Below are positions 38,283 to 46,763 of a DNA stretch of 64,000 nt, piece after piece. Under the pieces are notes generated by a model. That model had not been told where the DNA came from and made no database searches. It saw nothing but the letters and a program-made list of their open reading frames with translations. This DNA is from Mangrovimonas xylaniphaga (lineage in GTDB: Bacteria > Bacteroidota > Bacteroidia > Flavobacteriales > Flavobacteriaceae): assembly GCF_001280435.1 (NCBI RefSeq), contig NZ_LBIP01000013.1, positions 1,426,001 through 1,490,000 of the forward strand. Reading direction: 5' to 3'. Numbering within the stretch: position 1 is the first letter of the stretch; every line of letters starts with the position of its first letter. Made by a program: the position numbers and the translations under genes.

Positions 38283-40700
38283 TTGAAATTAACACCTATA
38301 ATCAACCTACTATTTCTGGTTACATCATTGAGTTTTGGACAAGGAGTCTTCGTAAAAGGAAAGGTTGTGGATGAACACAGCAATCCTGTTTCCTATGCCA
38401 ATGTTATGATTGAGGCCAGCGACACTGAAACCTTTGTAAAAGGGAGTTCCACTGATGATAGAGGGGAGTTTGAAGTTATCAAAATAGATCTGGGCACGTA
38501 TCTATTGACCATTTCATTTATGGGGTATAAAGACATCCGCAAGGAAATTACCTTGAGCGGTAATTTGGATTTGGGGGTGATGGTGATGCAAGAAGTTTTG
38601 CAAAGCTTAGAGGAAATCAACATTACGTATAAAAAGCCTACCATTAAAAAGGAAGCCGATAGATTGGTGTTTGATGTGGAAAGCACTGCGCTAACCGAAG
38701 GCAATATGTTACAGGCCATCCAAAGTACTCCAGGGGTTTTGGTGGTAGATAACAGTATTATGGTGAAAAGTGTGGCCCCTACGGTGTACATCAACAACCG
38801 TAAGGTAAACTTATCTTCTTCAGAATTGACCCAACTATTGGAAGGATCTTCTGCATCATCCATAAAATCTATTGAAGTGATTACCAATCCGCCAGCAAAA
38901 TATGATGCTGAAAGCGGTGTGGTCATCAACATTGTGATGGGTAAAAATTTGGTAACAGGTTACAAAGGCAATGTATTTGGCAATTTTACACAAGGGGTTT
39001 TTCCTAGGTACAATGGCGGTATGGGGCATTATTTCAAAACTGAAAAATTGAATGTATCTGCAAACTACAGCTATACCCAAAACAAGATCAACAGGGATTC
39101 TGATGAGGAAATCAATTACTTTGATAGTAACCGAATTGTGGATCAAATTTGGTTGTCCTCTGTAAATAGAAATACTTGGTCTAAAACCCATAATTTGGAT
39201 GTGTATTTGGATTATATGTTGAGCAAGCAAAACACCTTGAGCCTTTCAGCAAATACACTTTGGATGCCCGATTTTAAATACAACATCAACAATACCAGTG
39301 AAGTGTTTGATGCCAACGAATCCTTGATGTATTATTTTGATGCCAACAACTTGTCTTTTGATGAAAAACACAATTTGGGATTTAACATGGATTATGTCCA
39401 TAATTTTAATGAGGAAGGCGAGCAACTTTCGGCAAATGCCCACTATACAACCTACGGCTATTCACGAGACCAAAGTGTGAGTAGCAACTATTTTGATAGC
39501 AACGATCAGTTTTTGCAAACAACCAGTTACAATACTTTTAGCAATCAAGACACGGATATTTTTACGTCCCAATTGGATTATGCCAGAGCAGCTTCAGAAA
39601 CTTCTATTTTTGAAACTGGTTTGAAATATTCTAACATTTCCACCAATAGCGATATCACCCAATACGATGTTTTCGAGGGACAGGAAACTTTGAATCCGGA
39701 CAACTCAGATGCTTTTGAATATAAAGAATCTATCTACGCAGGGTATGTGGACTTTTCAAATGATTGGGAGTTATGGAGTTTGAATTTTGGTTTGAGGGTT
39801 GAGAAAACCCAATTAAAAGGGATTTCAATCACGAACAATGAAGTGAATAAGCAGGATTACTTGAGTTGGTTTCCAACCGCGAGTATCAGTTTTACAGCGT
39901 CGGATGATTTAAGTCTGTACACCAATTACAAACGCAGCATTAATAGGCCAGATTACCAGAGCTTGAATCCTTTCAAACTCTATTTGAACGACAATACAGT
40001 TGTGGTTGGAAATCCTAGGTTACAGCCTGTGTTTATTGACCATGCGGTTATTGGAGCTTCCTTTAAAAACACCTATACAGTAGAGGCCTATTACAAAGTG
40101 AACAAGAACAATATTTATGAATTGCCAGCACAGGACAATGCGAATAACATTCTCACTTACGCGCCTGTTAATTTTGATAGAACCCTTGAGTTTGGTTTCG
40201 ATTTTGTAGTGAATTTTTATGTGTCGCCACGTTGGTATCTTTATGCGGTGACGTCGTTTTATAACATTAAGGATGAGGCCAATTTTTGGGGTAATGACAT
40301 ATCACAGGATCAGTGGTCCAATTACAGTGAGTTGAGCAATAATTGGCAATTTTTAAAGGATAAAAGCTTAAATGCCAACCTTAATTTAATTTGGGTGGGT
40401 AAGAATATGCAAGGGTTCAGAATTGTGGAAGATCGATTGGTGTCTAGTTTGTCTATTTCTAAAACGCTTTGCAAGAAGAAATTAGTAGTCTCCTTGATTG
40501 CTGAAGACTTGTTCAACATGCAAGACATGGAAGATGCTACAAGGTTCTTGAATCAATACAATTCTCGCTTTAACGATGTGGACAGCCGTACCGTTAAAGT
40601 TGGACTCCGCTATAACTTCGGAAATACGACCCTTAAATCAGAGACGGAATCTAGTAAAGATCTTCAGGAATTGGATCGTTTGGAAACACAGGAAAATTAA
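38283..40700 (+). CDS. TonB-dependent-receptor-like outer-membrane barrel protein
   Basis: An 805-aa outer-membrane protein starting at TTG (38283): a signal peptide (KLTPIINLLFLVTSLSFGQG) begins immediately afterwards and no in-frame ATG fits better. Next come a CarboxypepD_reg-like domain (about 22-105), a plug domain (about 120-215, NMLQAIQSTPGVLVVDN and SIEVITNPPAKYDAESGVVINIV) and a long beta-barrel of the OMP_b-brl_3 type. It has no TonB box I can be sure of. Members are thought to handle peptides or sugars; the substrate is unknown. No SusD partner is present. Confidence 0.88.
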   Translation: MKLTPIINLLFLVTSLSFGQGVFVKGKVVDEHSNPVSYANVMIEASDTETFVKGSSTDDRGEFEVIKIDLGTYLLTISFMGYKDIRKEITLSGNLDLGVMVMQEVLQSLEEINITYKKPTIKKEADRLVFDVESTALTEGNMLQAIQSTPGVLVVDNSIMVKSVAPTVYINNRKVNLSSSELTQLLEGSSASSIKSIEVITNPPAKYDAESGVVINIVMGKNLVTGYKGNVFGNFTQGVFPRYNGGMGHYFKTEKLNVSANYSYTQNKINRDSDEEINYFDSNRIVDQIWLSSVNRNTWSKTHNLDVYLDYMLSKQNTLSLSANTLWMPDFKYNINNTSEVFDANESLMYYFDANNLSFDEKHNLGFNMDYVHNFNEEGEQLSANAHYTTYGYSRDQSVSSNYFDSNDQFLQTTSYNTFSNQDTDIFTSQLDYARAASETSIFETGLKYSNISTNSDITQYDVFEGQETLNPDNSDAFEYKESIYAGYVDFSNDWELWSLNFGLRVEKTQLKGISITNNEVNKQDYLSWFPTASISFTASDDLSLYTNYKRSINRPDYQSLNPFKLYLNDNTVVVGNPRLQPVFIDHAVIGASFKNTYTVEAYYKVNKNNIYELPAQDNANNILTYAPVNFDRTLEFGFDFVVNFYVSPRWYLYAVTSFYNIKDEANFWGNDISQDQWSNYSELSNNWQFLKDKSLNANLNLIWVGKNMQGFRIVEDRLVSSLSISKTLCKKKLVVSLIAEDLFNMQDMEDATRFLNQYNSRFNDVDSRTVKVGLRYNFGNTTLKSETESSKDLQELDRLETQEN

Positions 40701-40797
40701 TTTTTCTCACAACAAGCATTCTTCTCTACAGTACTATTTTATTGGAATAGAAGTGGATTAGCCAAAAAGATGTAATTTTGCACCAAAATGGGCTATT

Positions 40798-41790
40798 ATG
40801 GTAAAAATTGGCAATATAGAACTTCCTGATTTTCCGTTGCTTTTGGCACCTATGGAAGATGTAAGTGATCCACCGTTTCGTGCACTGTGCAAGGAGCAGG
40901 GGGCAGATGTGGTATTTACGGAATTTATTTCAAGTGAAGGACTTATTCGCGATGCGGCTAAAAGTACCATGAAACTGGATATTTACGAGAAGGAGCGTCC
41001 TGTAGGCATCCAGATTTTTGGTGCCAATTTAGACAGTATGCTCCAAACCATTGATATTGTTGAAAAGTCCAATCCGGATATGATCGACATCAATTTTGGT
41101 TGTCCCGTAAAGAAGGTAGTGAGTAAAGGTGCTGGTGCAGGAATCCTTAAGGATGTATGCTTAATGGAAACCTTGACAGCCGAAATGGTGAAGCGTACCA
41201 ATTTGCCCATTACTGTAAAGACCCGTTTGGGTTGGGACCACGATTCTATTAGGATTGTAGAAGTAGCCGAACGTCTTCAGGACGCAGGCTGTAAGGCCAT
41301 TTCTATCCATGGCCGAACCAGAGCGCAAATGTACAAGGGGAATGCCGATTGGCGTCCGATTGCTGAGGTGAAAAACAATCCAAGAATGCACATTCCAGTC
41401 TTTGGAAATGGCGATGTAGATACGCCTGAGCGCGCTATGGAAATGCGTGATAGCTATGGTTTGGATGGCTGTATGATTGGTCGTGCAACCATTGGGAATC
41501 CATGGTTTTTTAAACAGGTAAAGCACTTTTTCAACACAGGGGAACATTTAGCGCCGATTTCTTTGGAAGAGCGTGTGGAAGCTGCTAGACGTCATCTTCA
41601 AATGGCCATTGATTGGAAAGGTGAAAAGTTAGGTGTTTTCGAAACCAGACGTCACTATACCAACTACTTCAAAGGAATTCCAAACTTCAAGGAATACCGA
41701 ACCAAGATGGTAACCAGTGATGATGCCAAAGATGTTTTTGAGGCGTTTGATGAGGTGTTGGACCAGTTTTCTAATTACCAGTTTGTCTAA
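40798..41790 (+). CDS. dusB: tRNA-dihydrouridine synthase
   Basis: A 330-aa FMN enzyme reducing uridine to dihydrouridine in tRNA D-loops. LLAPMEDVSDPPFRALCKEQGADVVFTEF is the FMN site start, the catalytic Cys is in DINFGCPVKKVVSKGAG, and SIHGRTRAQMYKGNADW and GNGDVDTPERA bind phosphate. The overall layout is closest to DusB. Its last 20 bp overlap the 3' end of the convergent permease gene. Confidence 0.94.
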   Translation: MVKIGNIELPDFPLLLAPMEDVSDPPFRALCKEQGADVVFTEFISSEGLIRDAAKSTMKLDIYEKERPVGIQIFGANLDSMLQTIDIVEKSNPDMIDINFGCPVKKVVSKGAGAGILKDVCLMETLTAEMVKRTNLPITVKTRLGWDHDSIRIVEVAERLQDAGCKAISIHGRTRAQMYKGNADWRPIAEVKNNPRMHIPVFGNGDVDTPERAMEMRDSYGLDGCMIGRATIGNPWFFKQVKHFFNTGEHLAPISLEERVEAARRHLQMAIDWKGEKLGVFETRRHYTNYFKGIPNFKEYRTKMVTSDDAKDVFEAFDEVLDQFSNYQFV

Positions 41791-42982
41791 CTAAAGCTTT
41801 CGATATTCTTCCAGAAGCAATTTTGGAAGCGACCACTCCTAGAAGTCCTACCGTTACAAATACCACAACAAAGTTGATTGGTTGTATAACTACGGGGTAG
41901 GGTAATGATGGGGTAATCATGACCAAATTGAATTGCTGTTGCAGGACCACAAGTATAAATCCAATCACGATTCCGGTAACACCTGCCAAAATCGTCATTA
42001 AACTTCCCTGAAGGAAGAAAATACGCTTTATGGCATTGGTAGGTGTACCCAAATTAAAAAGTGTGTGTAAGGACTCCTTTTTGTCCAGAATCATCATAAT
42101 AAGTGATCCTATAACGTTGAACAGGGCAATGGCAATTACTAAAGTAAAGACAAGGTATACAAATAAGTTTTCGGAGTTGAGCATTTTGTTGAGTGAGTCG
42201 TTAAGCTCTGCTCTATTTTTCATGATAAAACGGTCTCCAAACGTGTCGTTCAGAGCTTGTCTTATCTGTACTTCGTTGGCATTTGGATGTAGTTTTAGTT
42301 CAATGCTGCTAATTTGGTTATCGTTGTAGTTCAGTAGAAATTTAGCGGTTTCCAAGTTGGAATAGACATAGGTATTGTCTAAATCTTCATTGATTTGAAA
42401 AACTCCGGTATTCACAGCATTTATAGAATTGAAAGCCCCTTTTACAGAAGTAATTTGACCGGTTCCTGGTTTAGGCACATAAATTTTAAGTTGCTTGGCA
42501 TAATCTAAAACGCCCAAGGATAGACTGCTGGAAATACCCCATCCACAAACCACTTGGTCCGTTCCTTTTTCAAACCAAAATCCATAAGCAACCATAGAAT
42601 CAATATGGGTCACTTGGGTATAATGTTCGTCAACACCTTTTAGGGTGGCTAATTTTCGTTTGTTATCGAATTCCAGAATGACATGTTCCTCTATGATTTC
42701 GGAAAAGAGTGCCACACCTTCAATGTTGGAAAGTTTCAAAGAATCCTTTTCGGTAAATTGAAAGGATTTCCCCTTTGATGGCAGCATTTTAAGGTCTGGA
42801 TCTACGTAAGAAGTAAACTGAAGACTAAAATCTTTTAAACCCGCAAATCCCGATAGGACAATAAACAGGGCGGCTGAGGCAATCACAATACCTGAAGCCG
42901 CAATAAGGGTCATAATATTGATGGCATTATTGCTGCTTTTGGAAAACAGGTAGCGTTTGGCAATGTAAAGGGATACATTCAT
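41771..42982 (-). CDS. FtsX/LolC-E-like ABC transporter permease
   Basis: A 403-aa MacB/FtsX-type permease. The N-terminal IAKRYLFSKSSNNAINIMTLIAASGIVIASAALFIVLSGF is the first membrane helix with its preceding amphipathic part. A periplasmic domain spans about 45-255, and three more helices lie at about 270-300, 325-350 and 370-395. The LolC/E family extracts lipoproteins from the inner membrane, and this copy is the usual Bacteroidota equivalent. No ATPase gene is adjacent. The gene follows rbfA on the same strand and converges on dusB. Confidence 0.88.
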   Translation of the reverse strand: MNVSLYIAKRYLFSKSSNNAINIMTLIAASGIVIASAALFIVLSGFAGLKDFSLQFTSYVDPDLKMLPSKGKSFQFTEKDSLKLSNIEGVALFSEIIEEHVILEFDNKRKLATLKGVDEHYTQVTHIDSMVAYGFWFEKGTDQVVCGWGISSSLSLGVLDYAKQLKIYVPKPGTGQITSVKGAFNSINAVNTGVFQINEDLDNTYVYSNLETAKFLLNYNDNQISSIELKLHPNANEVQIRQALNDTFGDRFIMKNRAELNDSLNKMLNSENLFVYLVFTLVIAIALFNVIGSLIMMILDKKESLHTLFNLGTPTNAIKRIFFLQGSLMTILAGVTGIVIGFILVVLQQQFNLVMITPSLPYPVVIQPINFVVVFVTVGLLGVVASKIASGRISKALVRQTGN

Positions 42983-43030
42983 GGCCGTAATTTAAGGCGA
43001 AAAAAGAAAATAACCGAAAAGACAGTACTA

Positions 43031-43058
43031 AAGAAAAAACCACTCCGAGTGGAGTGGT
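43031..43058 (-). terminator. terminator of rbfA
   Basis: ACCACTCC-GAGT-GGAGTGGT hairpin (43039-43058) with a T-rich tail on the minus strand, 6 bp past the rbfA stop. Confidence 0.8.
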
Positions 43059-43063
43059 GATGA

Positions 43064-43459
43064 TTATGATTTTTTACGTTTATCCAGAAGGTCTGGATTT
43101 TGTATAGGGTTTTCTTCGCCTTTTAGCGACTTTTCAATGCGGTCTATATATTCCAAAGAATCGTCGATAAAGAATTCCAAATTGGGCATGCGGCGTAATT
43201 GATTTTTGGTGCGTTGTGCTAATTCGTGACGAATTAATGGCGTGTTGGAACGAATACCTTCCAAAAGTTCCTGACCCTTGTCGTTAGGGAAAATGCTCAA
43301 ATATACCTTGGCAACGGATAAATCTGTTGTGACTTTAACTTTGCTTACCGAAATAATAATGCCTCTAAGGCCGCCTTTTGTGGCAGCGCCCTGTAATACG
43401 TCTACAAGATCTTCCTGTAAAACACCTCCAATTTTTTTCTGTCTTTGACTCTCTTCCAA
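43064..43459 (-). CDS. rbfA: 30S ribosome-binding factor A
   Basis: A 131-aa KH-like protein that assists late 16S rRNA processing and 30S assembly. Typical features are SQRQKKIGGVLQEDL at the start, VSKVKVTTDLSVAKVYLSIFP in the middle, and LRRMPNLEFFIDDSLEYIDRIEKSL near the end. It is upstream of the LolC/E-like permease but separated from it by a terminator. Confidence 0.95.
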   Translation of the reverse strand: MEESQRQKKIGGVLQEDLVDVLQGAATKGGLRGIIISVSKVKVTTDLSVAKVYLSIFPNDKGQELLEGIRSNTPLIRHELAQRTKNQLRRMPNLEFFIDDSLEYIDRIEKSLKGEENPIQNPDLLDKRKKS

Positions 43460-43537
43460 CGTGTTTAGGTTTTATAAATTAGGAAATACACTGCAAAAAT
43501 AGAGCATATTTGAGGAATATCTTATTTTTAGTCCCAT

Positions 43538-43545
43538 TAAATTTG
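43538..43545 (+). promoter_or_regulatory. candidate -7 element of the epimerase gene
   Basis: TAAATTTG fits TAnnTTTG, 26 bp before the ATG at 43572; no well-spaced -33 TTTG is seen. Confidence 0.4.
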
Positions 43546-43571
43546 ACCCTCAGATAGAAAACAAACTTAAA

Positions 43572-43973
43572 ATGAATAAAATAGAACACATTGGTATTGC
43601 CGTTAAGGATTTGGAAGTGTCCAATCCTTTGTTTGAAGCCTTATTGGGCGTGCCAAAGTATAAAGAGGAAACCGTGGAAAGTGAAGGTGTGAAGACCTCC
43701 TTTTTCCAATCGGGTCCCAACAAGATAGAACTATTGGAAGCTAGTAATCCAGATAGCCCCATTGCCAAGTTTATAGAGAAGAAGGGGGAGGGGATTCATC
43801 ATATCGCTTTTGCGGTGGATGATATTGAACAGGAAATTGCGCGACTAACCAAAGAAGGCTTTACAGTTTTGAACCCAATACCTAAAAAAGGGGCAGACAA
43901 TAAGTTAGTGGCGTTTTTGCATCCTAAATCCACAAACGGTGTATTGGTGGAGCTTTGTCAAGACATCAAGTAA
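43572..43973 (+). CDS. mce: methylmalonyl-CoA epimerase
   Basis: A 133-aa vicinal-oxygen-chelate protein interconverting the R and S forms of methylmalonyl-CoA in propionate metabolism. Metal ligands are seen in KIEHIGIAVKDLE (His near residue 5), KIELLEASNPDSPIAKFIEKKGEGIHHIAFAVDDIE and NGVLVELCQ (Glu near the C-terminus). Length is standard. It lies just upstream of the tRNA gene that marks the island edge. Confidence 0.93.
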   Translation: MNKIEHIGIAVKDLEVSNPLFEALLGVPKYKEETVESEGVKTSFFQSGPNKIELLEASNPDSPIAKFIEKKGEGIHHIAFAVDDIEQEIARLTKEGFTVLNPIPKKGADNKLVAFLHPKSTNGVLVELCQDIK

Positions 43974-44029
43974 TTAAAAAAAGGTTTGCAGTATAATAAA
44001 ATTAGTAGTAATATTGCACTCCAATTTCA

Positions 44030-44103
44030 GGTCCTATAACTCAGTTGGTTAGAGTATCTGACTCATAATCAGAAAGTCCCTGGTTCGAGCCCAGGTGGGA
44101 CCA
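44030..44103 (+). tRNA. tRNA with CAT anticodon (Ile2 or elongator Met)
   Basis: Acceptor GGTCCTA / TGGGACC pairs with discriminator A. The anticodon stem TCTGA/TCAGA encloses loop CTCATAA, giving CAT. The T-arm CCTGGTTCGAGCCCAGG is intact. Whether C34 is lysidinylated (Ile) cannot be read from DNA; the GACTCATAATC loop context is common to tRNA-Ile2. CCA is not fully encoded. The accessory island begins about 370 bp downstream. Confidence 0.93.
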
Positions 44104-44112
44104 CAGAAAAAG

Positions 44113-44152
44113 CCCGAAAACCCTTGTAAATAAAGGAGTTTTCGGGTTTTTT
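44113..44152 (+). terminator. terminator after the CAT tRNA
   Basis: CCCGAAAAC / GTTTTCGGG inverted repeat followed by T7. Confidence 0.85.
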
Positions 44153-44468
44153 TGTTTTTAAAGGTTACAACATTGGGGGCAACCATCCCTTGATTTATAA
44201 TGAATTTATTTGCACCTAAATGCTTGTTGATGCCTTAATAAGCAATCGGTTTTGGATATTTGCATCCTAGTTCCATTAAAGGTAACGAAATTCAACAGTT
44301 GGAGGCCAGTGTTTTGAAAATTAATGTCTCTTCAATTGTACATTTAAGAGTGTGCAGTACCTAAGGTAAATAAACTATTTTTTATAGGTTTTTAACGAAA
44401 AATGAGAAAAACCGTAAATGAAATTTATTTAATGTCCGTACTTTTCAGCAACAACCAACCAAAAAGAT
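44153..44468. other. gene-free junction between core and island
   Basis: About 315 bp without a supportable gene. A 26-codon frame at 44402 runs into the next gene but shows no coding character. No copy of the tRNA 3' end was found here. The segment marks the change from core genes to accessory genes. Confidence 0.5.
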
Positions 44469-45011
44469 ATGGAACTCATTGACAAAGCCAAGGACAACCT
44501 TAAACGGGAAGTTCTTGATATTGAAAAACGTACAGATCTTACCAACGACCAAAAAGTAACACGTATCTGTACTGTATTTGCCACTTCCTGTGCCGCCGTT
44601 GCCGTGCAACCCATTCCGTTTGCTGATATTTTTGTACTGACTCCGATCCAAGCTTTTATGGGAAAGAAAATAGCGGATATCAGAGGTTTTAACATTACAG
44701 AAGCGGGCGCCAAAGAAATCTTTAAAGAAATAGCCGGGTTGGTAGGTTTGGGTTTTTTATCCCAACAATTAGTGATAGGCGCCTATAAAACAGTATTGCC
44801 CTTTATTTCTGGTGTGACCACGATCCCATTAGTATTTGGACTTACCTATGGTATGGGCAAAGTGATGGATTACTATTTTGAAAAAAAGATAAAAGGACAG
44901 AAGATTGATCCAGAAATGATCAAGATTATTTTTAAACAAGCTAAGGCAGAAGGAAAAGAGAAATCGAAAGAAAACAAGGCGGAAATCAATAAGCAAAAGC
45001 ACCAGCTGTAA
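44469..45011 (+). CDS. DUF697/YcjF-like membrane protein
   Basis: A 180-aa protein with an N-terminal helix and the DUF697 core: VTRICTVFATSCAAVAVQPIPFADIFVLTPIQAFMGKKIAD (about 31-70), then Gly-rich hydrophobic helices (about 85-140) and a Lys-rich tail. DUF697 proteins usually accompany or are fused to GTPases and are proposed to act at membranes. No GTPase is nearby. The stop overlaps the next start by 1 bp (TAATG), so the two genes are translated together. Confidence 0.8.
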   Translation: MELIDKAKDNLKREVLDIEKRTDLTNDQKVTRICTVFATSCAAVAVQPIPFADIFVLTPIQAFMGKKIADIRGFNITEAGAKEIFKEIAGLVGLGFLSQQLVIGAYKTVLPFISGVTTIPLVFGLTYGMGKVMDYYFEKKIKGQKIDPEMIKIIFKQAKAEGKEKSKENKAEINKQKHQL

Positions 45012-45841
45012 TGCCCAACATTAACTATCTAAAAAAGGAATTTGACAGCATTTTAATTGTTGGTACGCTAGCTAAAATTGCCTACGGGAATTTTGATACG
45101 CTAAATGAGGAAGAAACTTATGTTCTACAGGCTTTAAAACGAGCCCATCCAAATTTAGAAAACCAAAGTATCGAAGATATTGGCGACTACCTACAAGGTT
45201 TAGACGAGAGCCAACTTTTAGGCTTAAGCAATCTTGTAAAAGGTATCTTACATGAAATTCAATTTATTGAAATTGAAAATAGCGATGGTGATAGTATTAC
45301 AGCTACTATGTTTGTCGATACCAATCATGAAAACACGGATATTCTCCTAACCGATAATGCGACGGGGGAAATGACCGAAATTCAATTAAAGGCAACCGAT
45401 AGTTCTTCCTATGTACAGGATTGGATTGCCAACCATCAGGACGGGGAAATCTTGATTACCGAAGAACTGGCCGAAAAAATGGACTTAAAGACGAGCCATT
45501 TATCCAACTCAGAATTAACAACGGATGTACACGACTTTTTAGACAAACTAATTGAGCTGGATGAACAGGATGAACTTTGGGACTACATTCCCACATTACC
45601 CTTTATCTCTATAGCCATTTCTTCCTTTTATCTCTTTAAATTATATAGGGAGCATAAAATTTCCATACAAACCTTACAATTCAAGTTTATTAAACTAACA
45701 GGACAAAAAGTGGCCAAATTCACCATTATTGCGGGATTAATGATGATTCCTGTGGTTAATGTTATTGTTGGTGCAGGCCTATTATTTAAACTATTGTATG
45801 GTACTGGAACCATAGCGAATAGATATGTATCAAAATTGTAA
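45011..45841 (+). CDS. unknown protein with possible restriction-type nuclease fold and C-terminal membrane helices
   Basis: A 276-aa protein not assigned to a family. Residues 1-80 are helical. Residues 81-160 contain an acidic residue in HEIQF, an Asp in NTDILLTDN (D110) and QLK at 125-127 followed by ATDSSSYVQDWI. This spacing of E, D and QxK resembles the Mrr-like PD-(D/E)xK nuclease core, but the match is by eye. Two hydrophobic stretches (about 194-212 and 236-262) suggest membrane attachment. It is coupled to the DUF697 gene and precedes the VWA-kinase operon by 59 bp. Confidence 0.6.
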   Translation: MPNINYLKKEFDSILIVGTLAKIAYGNFDTLNEEETYVLQALKRAHPNLENQSIEDIGDYLQGLDESQLLGLSNLVKGILHEIQFIEIENSDGDSITATMFVDTNHENTDILLTDNATGEMTEIQLKATDSSSYVQDWIANHQDGEILITEELAEKMDLKTSHLSNSELTTDVHDFLDKLIELDEQDELWDYIPTLPFISIAISSFYLFKLYREHKISIQTLQFKFIKLTGQKVAKFTIIAGLMMIPVVNVIVGAGLLFKLLYGTGTIANRYVSKL

Positions 45842-45900
45842 AAGAATAAAATGAAAAGTGTTTTAAAATTTTAATGAAATAAATATCAAAATAACAAAAT

Positions 45901-46752
45901 ATGAGTAATCCAAATTCAAAACAATGGAGTTCTGCAACTCCTGGCTACATCATCTTTTTAGTAGACCAATCAGGTTCAATGCAAGAATCTTATACAGAGG
46001 GAAAAACTAGGGCTGAATTTACATCCTTAGTTATTAATAGGACAATCAATGAACTGGTCAATACAAATATGGACGGAGAAAAAGTTAAAGACCGTGTGTT
46101 TGTTTCAATGATTGGTTATGGAGGAAGCAGTGCTTTGGCAGTAGATGATATCCGTTCAGATTATTTAAGCTCTTTTGCAGACAATCCATTAAGAATGGAA
46201 AACTTAAAGAGAAAGGTGTCTGATGGTGCAGGTGGACTTATAGAAATCGATGAGCAAATGCCAATTTTTATAGAACCCACAGCTAATGGACTAACCCCAA
46301 TGGCAGATGCGCTTACTTTTGCTAAAGAGCTCATAGAAGGTTGGCTGCAAAAGAAACCTGAGAATCCAGCGCCAATTATTATTAATATTTCTGACGGATT
46401 ACCTTATACAGGATCTTCTGTAGATGACGCAATGAACAAAGCAATCTCTGTATCAAAGGACATTATGTCTATTAACTCTGCTGACGGAAACCCTTTAATT
46501 TTTAATTCGCATATCGGTGATGGCGGTAAGAAATGTGGATTTGAAGAATCTGAAAGTGAATTATCAGACGATCAAGCTAAATTCTTATTTAAAATATCAA
46601 GCAAGGTTCCAGATTCCTACAAGCAAGCAGCTGTGAAGCAAGACTTTAAAGTTAAAAGCGAGTCAAGAGGATTTGTTTCCAATGCAGAACCTGAAGAATT
46701 TATCAAGTTCATTAATTTCGGTTCATCAGGAGGTTCAGACAAAATTGCCTAA
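45901..46752 (+). CDS. VWA-domain protein, TerY-like
   Basis: A 283-aa single von Willebrand A domain. The metal-ion adhesion site is complete: D-Q-S-G-S at residues 22-26 (FLVDQSGSM), the Thr in GLTPMADAL and the Asp in NISDGLPYTG. It has no signal peptide, so it is cytosolic. A VWA protein directly followed by a PP2C-like phosphatase and a kinase is the arrangement known as the TerY-P triad in stress and conflict systems. It ends SSGGSDKIA. It is probably the first gene of a six-gene operon. Confidence 0.87.
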   Translation: MSNPNSKQWSSATPGYIIFLVDQSGSMQESYTEGKTRAEFTSLVINRTINELVNTNMDGEKVKDRVFVSMIGYGGSSALAVDDIRSDYLSSFADNPLRMENLKRKVSDGAGGLIEIDEQMPIFIEPTANGLTPMADALTFAKELIEGWLQKKPENPAPIIINISDGLPYTGSSVDDAMNKAISVSKDIMSINSADGNPLIFNSHIGDGGKKCGFEESESELSDDQAKFLFKISSKVPDSYKQAAVKQDFKVKSESRGFVSNAEPEEFIKFINFGSSGGSDKIA

Positions 46753-46763
46753 ATAATAATTAG

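Noticed and set aside
44030-44103. Direct repeat of the tRNA 3' end (attR) inside the window
   Set aside because: No second copy of GGTTCGAGCCCAGG or similar was found downstream up to 64000.
44402-44482. Short frame MRKTVNEIYLMS... before the DUF697 gene
   Set aside because: Only 26 codons, overlaps the next start in another frame and shows no recognisable pattern.
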